From assembly GCA_902772605.1 (NCBI GenBank), contig CACYBG010000131.1, positions 1 to 10,757 of the forward strand: a stretch of DNA of 10,757 nt. Reading direction: 5' to 3'. The position numbers were made by a program, and so were the translations under genes. Of this stretch, positions 7,888 through 10,757 are shown one piece after another. Every line of letters begins with the position of its first letter. Positions within the stretch are counted from its first letter, which is position 1. Below the pieces are notes generated by a model. It saw only the letters and a program-made list of their open reading frames with translations. It had not been told where the DNA came from and did not search any database. This stretch comes from an uncultured Spirochaetaceae bacterium. GTDB taxonomy: Bacteria > Spirochaetota > Spirochaetia > Treponematales > Treponemataceae.

Positions 7888-7904
7888 TTAAGTCCGGGAG
7901 TCAA

Positions 7905-9347
7905 GTGCCAATCAGGACGTTTGTACTCATAATAAGCGACGCATGGAAAGCAGATTGTAATATGAAGGCGGAAGAGCTTTATAAAAAAATGTTGGGAGTT
8001 TCCATCAATTATTTTTTAGTTGACATCAGAAAAGACAGGGACGATTTTTATTCCTTGACGCAAAACGAACTGAATGAAAATAAGCTTCTGCTTTCTGGTT
8101 TCGTCCTTAACCTGATAATGGACGGTGAATTGGAAAAAGCGACGGAAATCATAAATTCGCTTCCTGAAAATGATGTCATGCGCATTGGACTTACCATTGT
8201 CAATCCCGCAATCACTTGGCGCGAATTCATAAGTGCAATTGAATCCCTGAAAAAAACGAATCGGCATTTGAAATCTGTAATTTTAACTGCAGGTCGTCCG
8301 AATCTTTTGAACGGATTCAATGATTTTACAAGAATCGGTCCTCTTCTTGAAACCCATAAAAAACTTTTCATCGAAGATTTCAAATACATTTATGAGGAAA
8401 AAATCTGTCCGGCATTGTATGACCTTTGTCTTGCAGAATATTATTATCAGCAGAACAGGATTTTCGATGCGGAAATTCTTGTGAGTCGGACGATAAAGGA
8501 GTTTGATGTCGATTCGGAAAGACGGCTTTTGTTTGCAGCCCTTTATCTTCAGTCTAAAATCCTCATCGTTCATGGCCGCACCGTCAACGCAGAAAGCTAC
8601 ATAAAGGAAATACGGCGATATGTAAAAAAGAACGGCGAGGCTGAGTTTTCTTACAACATTGATTCTGCCGAAGCGCTGTGTGCAATGTACGAAGGAAATT
8701 ATCAGCTCATTTCAGCATGGTTTCAAAAAAAATCCCCCGATGAATATGCCGATTTCAACATGCTTGATTTATACCGTTACATGATTAAAATGCGATGCTA
8801 TATATTCATGAAGGATTATATGGCTGTCATAGCTCTTGCTGAAAAATTAAGGCCGCTATTGATTGCCGGAAGACGCCATATGGACATATGTGAAATTGAG
8901 TTGCTGCTTGCGATGAGTTTTTATTATGCGCAAAAAAAAGAAATGGCTTTCCAGGCTTTGGACCGTGCATTGAAGATTGCGAAACGAAGGCGATATTACA
9001 GGCTGATTGCCGATGAAGGGGAAATGATGCTTCATGTTTTGATTTCATATGCAAACGAAAAGGGACAGACTCCGTTTTTAATGCAGATAATCGAAATGAC
9101 AAGGGACATGGCTATTTCACATCCGCTTTATTTAAAAGCACAATATAAAAACACTCACACCTTTACTCAGATGGAAATCGCCATACTGAAACTTTTGGAG
9201 CAGGGAAAATCAAAGGAAGAAATAGGAGAATATTTTTTCATAAGCATAAACACCGTTAAATACCACATGAAAAAAATCTATGCCAAACTCGGTGCCAGTT
9301 CAACGCATCAAGCTGTCTGGCAGGCAAAACGCATTGGAATCATCTAG
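7905..9347 (+). CDS. LuxR/MalT-type transcriptional regulator without NTPase domain, 480 aa
   Basis: Predicted DNA-binding regulator. Residues about 60-400 are all helical with TPR-like repeats, for example AEYYYQQNRIFDAEILVSR (178-196) and LAMSFYYAQKKEMAFQALDRA (335-355). Residues 419-480 form a LuxR-type helix-turn-helix (TQMEIAILKLLEQGKSKEEI, then the recognition-helix region ISINTVKYHMKKIYAKL). This matches the C-terminal half of MalT-like proteins, but the usual N-terminal P-loop NTPase is absent, so the length is about half of MalT (about 900 aa). The start is uncertain. GTG 7905 has GGGAG only 4 nt upstream, whereas ATG 7962 (MKAEELYKKM) would remove 19 poorly conserved-looking residues and has GGAAAG 11 nt upstream. 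The gene is divergent from the tubulin/vWA operon and convergent with rtcB-prfH. Its ligand and targets are unknown; self-regulation and control of the divergent operon are inferred from position. Confidence 0.88.
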   Translation: MPIRTFVLIISDAWKADCNMKAEELYKKMLGVSINYFLVDIRKDRDDFYSLTQNELNENKLLLSGFVLNLIMDGELEKATEIINSLPENDVMRIGLTIVNPAITWREFISAIESLKKTNRHLKSVILTAGRPNLLNGFNDFTRIGPLLETHKKLFIEDFKYIYEEKICPALYDLCLAEYYYQQNRIFDAEILVSRTIKEFDVDSERRLLFAALYLQSKILIVHGRTVNAESYIKEIRRYVKKNGEAEFSYNIDSAEALCAMYEGNYQLISAWFQKKSPDEYADFNMLDLYRYMIKMRCYIFMKDYMAVIALAEKLRPLLIAGRRHMDICEIELLLAMSFYYAQKKEMAFQALDRALKIAKRRRYYRLIADEGEMMLHVLISYANEKGQTPFLMQIIEMTRDMAISHPLYLKAQYKNTHTFTQMEIAILKLLEQGKSKEEIGEYFFISINTVKYHMKKIYAKLGASSTHQAVWQAKRIGII

Positions 9348-9370
9348 CGTGCATTCAATCGGTTTGGACT

Positions 9371-9412
9371 AAAAATCTCCCGATTAACGAAGCATTCCAT
9401 TAATCGGGAGAT
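9371..9412 (-). terminator. intrinsic terminator of the rtcB-prfH unit
   Basis: Perfect 13-bp arms (9375-9387 and 9400-9412, ATCTCCCGATTAA and its complement) enclose a 12-nt loop that can itself form a 3-bp stem. On the minus strand the hairpin is followed by a run of five T (9375-9371), giving a good rho-independent terminator just after prfH. On the plus strand the downstream bases lack a T-run, so it would stop regulator transcripts less efficiently, though it may act in both directions. Confidence 0.85.
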
Positions 9413-9424
9413 GCAATAATGAAC

Positions 9425-10048
9425 TTATTCGTGAGAATAATCAGTCGGTGATTTTTTCAGCATGAAGTTTTCACCCTCGTAGATTCTTACTGCTTTTCCA
9501 CGAACAAGACTTTTGTGTCGTTTCCACAATTCAACTTTCGTTTCTTTTTTTGACGCATCTTTTTTTTCATCAAGCAATGCCTTCAGTTTTTCCAATGCGC
9601 GTTTTCGATTCATTGATTGACTCCGCTCTTCCGTACAGGTGACTGAAATTCCTGTATTGACATGGATTACTCGGACTCCAGTTTCAACCTTGTTTACGTT
9701 CTGTCCGCCGTTCCCTCCGCATCTGAAGAACTGCCATTGGATTTTCCCAAGTTCGCAATCTTCTTCCGAATCGGGAAGTACACTCACGTCGATGAACCAG
9801 TTTTTTCTTTTGTGTCCCGGACGAAGAAAACTCTTGCATTGCCATTCTACGCTTCCGCATAAAAAAGAAAAATCAATTTTGCTCTTAAATGCAATGGAAG
9901 AATATCCGTCGCAGAGTTTTGATTCATTGACAGTCAGAATTTCAAAATCATTTTCTGCACCGTATTCTTTTTTTAGCGATTCGAAAAGAAGCCGCACTGC
10001 AAGTTCACATTCGACCGGTCCCTGTCCTGATGATATCTGTACAATCAT
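9425..10048 (-). CDS. prfH: peptide chain release factor homologue PrfH
   Basis: The 207-residue protein has the class-I release-factor catalytic GGQ loop (Gly114-Gly115-Gln116 in GGNGGQNVNKVETGVRV), which triggers peptidyl-tRNA hydrolysis at the ribosomal peptidyl-transferase centre. It is much shorter than RF1/RF2 (about 360 aa) and lacks their PxT/SPF stop-codon recognition domain. The N-terminus (ISSGQGPVECELAV) is characteristic of PrfH. The basic C-terminal part (KKDASKKETKVELWKRHKS) fits the release-factor tail. In characterised systems PrfH releases the nascent peptide from ribosomes with 16S rRNA cut in the decoding centre, after which RtcB reseals the RNA. The ATG directly abuts the rtcB stop (TAAATG), with GAGG 5 nt upstream inside rtcB, so the two are co-translated. 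A hairpin terminator follows 12 nt after the stop. Confidence 0.95.
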   Translation of the reverse strand: MIVQISSGQGPVECELAVRLLFESLKKEYGAENDFEILTVNESKLCDGYSSIAFKSKIDFSFLCGSVEWQCKSFLRPGHKRKNWFIDVSVLPDSEEDCELGKIQWQFFRCGGNGGQNVNKVETGVRVIHVNTGISVTCTEERSQSMNRKRALEKLKALLDEKKDASKKETKVELWKRHKSLVRGKAVRIYEGENFMLKKSPTDYSHE

Positions 10049-10757
10049 TTAAACCTCGCTTTGAGCCTTGAAGTTATAGGCTGGCTTCAGGATTTTTGAA
10101 ACTGAAACAGTCGGTCCTATTGCATCAAGTATTTCATCAATCCGCCTGTACGCAAACGGAGCTTCGTCCAGAGTCCCCTTTGATATGCATGAAGAATAGA
10201 TTCCCTTCATTTCGGATTTAAAGGAACTGACCGTAAAATTCTTTTTCACGTCTTCCCTTTTCATGATTCTTCCGGAACCGTGTGGCGCAGAAAAATTCCA
10301 TTCAGGATTTCCTTTGCCGTATCCAAGGATTATTCCGTCCCTCATGTTTATCGGGATGATTACGTTTTCCTGTTTTTGCGCAGAAATTGCACCCTTGCGA
10401 AGAATCGGTTTTTCACTTCGGAAATCAACGTAATTGTGAATGCATGAAAACGGTTCGTCTATTTTCCATTTCATGCCCCTTGCAATTTCATCGATTATTG
10501 AAAGCCTGTTGAGTTCCGCAAAATTCTGAACGATCGAAATATCATTCATGTAAGAATCCATCAGGCTCCCTTCAATGTAAGTCAGCTCATAGGGGATTTC
10601 ACTTCCGTTTTCTTTCAAAAACTTATGTCCTTCACCAAGATAAAAATCCGCGACCTCTTTTCCAAGGTGGCGACTGCCCGAATGGACGGTAATGTAATAA
10701 TCCCCGGAATCATCCATGTCGATTTCTATGAAATGATTTCCTCCGCCAAGAGAGCAG
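10049..10757 (-). CDS. rtcB: RNA ligase RtcB, C-terminal part (runs off right edge)
   Basis: This is the C-terminal 235 residues of the Mn2+/GTP-dependent RNA ligase RtcB, which joins 2',3'-cyclic phosphate (or 3'-phosphate) and 5'-OH RNA ends. Visible active-site motifs, in order, are GGGNHFIEI (metal-binding His), VHSGSRHLG (metal-binding His), IHNYVDF (metal-binding His) and SAPHGSGR, whose His should be the guanylylated nucleophile. The C-terminus (ILKPAYNFKA) is typical of the family. The frame continues upstream past an internal ATG at 10717 to the window edge, and GGGNHF lies before that ATG, so the gene is truncated only by the window. Full-length RtcB is about 400-480 aa. Zero spacing to prfH marks this as the ribosome-repair RtcB-PrfH type and not a tRNA-splicing RtcB. 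Confidence 0.95.
   Translation of the reverse strand, partial: CSLGGGNHFIEIDMDDSGDYYITVHSGSRHLGKEVADFYLGEGHKFLKENGSEIPYELTYIEGSLMDSYMNDISIVQNFAELNRLSIIDEIARGMKWKIDEPFSCIHNYVDFRSEKPILRKGAISAQKQENVIIPINMRDGIILGYGKGNPEWNFSAPHGSGRIMKREDVKKNFTVSSFKSEMKGIYSSCISKGTLDEAPFAYRRIDEILDAIGPTVSVSKILKPAYNFKAQSEV

Larger units (their letters stand above)
7559..7904. other. divergent intergenic region between the tubulin/vWA operon and the regulator gene
   Basis: This AT-rich stretch of 346 bases has no credible coding frame and must hold both divergent promoters. The rightward promoter is clear (extended -10 at 7879-7887). The leftward one is not. One candidate is a minus-strand TATAAT at 7805-7810 with no good -35, which would give a leader of about 240 nt. 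The other is TTGCAA (7652-7657) with TAATAA (7629-7634) at 17-bp spacing, each matching consensus at four of six positions. Two inverted repeats are listed separately. I see no tRNA, and no riboswitch that I can recognise. Confidence 0.6.

Noticed and set aside
9639..10052. 137-residue plus-strand open frame over prfH
   Set aside because: It is antisense to prfH, whose GGQ motif and operon position are unambiguous.
10715..10717. ATG at 10717 as the start of rtcB
   Set aside because: The frame stays open to the edge and encodes the conserved GGGNHF metal-binding motif upstream of this ATG, so it is an internal Met.
1..10757. CRISPR arrays, tRNA or rRNA genes, insertion sequences
   Set aside because: Reading through the window I found no regularly spaced direct repeats, no tRNA-like cloverleaf sequence, no transposase motif and no terminal inverted repeats.

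Overview
The window is AT-rich bacterial DNA with dense, mostly tightly packed genes. Gene content and codon choice suggest a host-associated anaerobe, and a Treponema-like spirochaete would fit. That assignment is an impression from protein style (short MalT-type LuxR regulator, RtcB-PrfH pair, FtsZ-like/vWA operon), not a search result.

Positions 1-7558 (minus strand, transcribed right to left) form one apparent five-gene operon. The order is a four-helix membrane protein (7061-7558), a membrane-anchored von Willebrand A (vWA) protein with an intact MIDAS (5593-7068), a three-helix membrane protein (5106-5582), a 1050-residue tubulin/FtsZ-superfamily protein with an intact GGTGAG signature (1913-5065), and a second, related protein (1909 to beyond the left edge). 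In that last protein the signature has been replaced by ENSTAK. Junctions are an 8-nt overlap, 10 nt, 40 nt and 3 nt, so the products are probably made together. Inferred model: a cytosolic nucleotide-binding tubulin-like protein, paired with a degenerate partner, is tied to the inner membrane by small membrane proteins and coupled through a vWA protein to a periplasmic ligand. An FtsZ-like/vWA membrane-remodelling system has been proposed before (Makarova and Koonin, 2010, from memory). The degenerate tubulin partner and the two small membrane proteins are the parts most worth following up.

Positions 7559-7904 are a divergent intergenic region. It carries a clear extended -10 promoter firing rightward into a regulator gene, a small dyad about 42 bp upstream of the predicted start of transcription, and a second inverted repeat. 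Positions 7905-9347 (plus strand) encode a LuxR/MalT-type regulator with TPR-like helices and a C-terminal helix-turn-helix but no NTPase domain. It is placed to control itself and possibly the tubulin/vWA operon.

Positions 9425-10757 (minus strand) hold rtcB (cut by the right edge) and prfH with zero spacing, ending in a strong hairpin terminator at 9371-9412. RtcB is the GTP-dependent RNA ligase and PrfH the release-factor homologue. Together they are known to rescue and repair ribosomes whose decoding-centre rRNA has been cut. This unit converges on the regulator gene and looks functionally separate from the tubulin operon.
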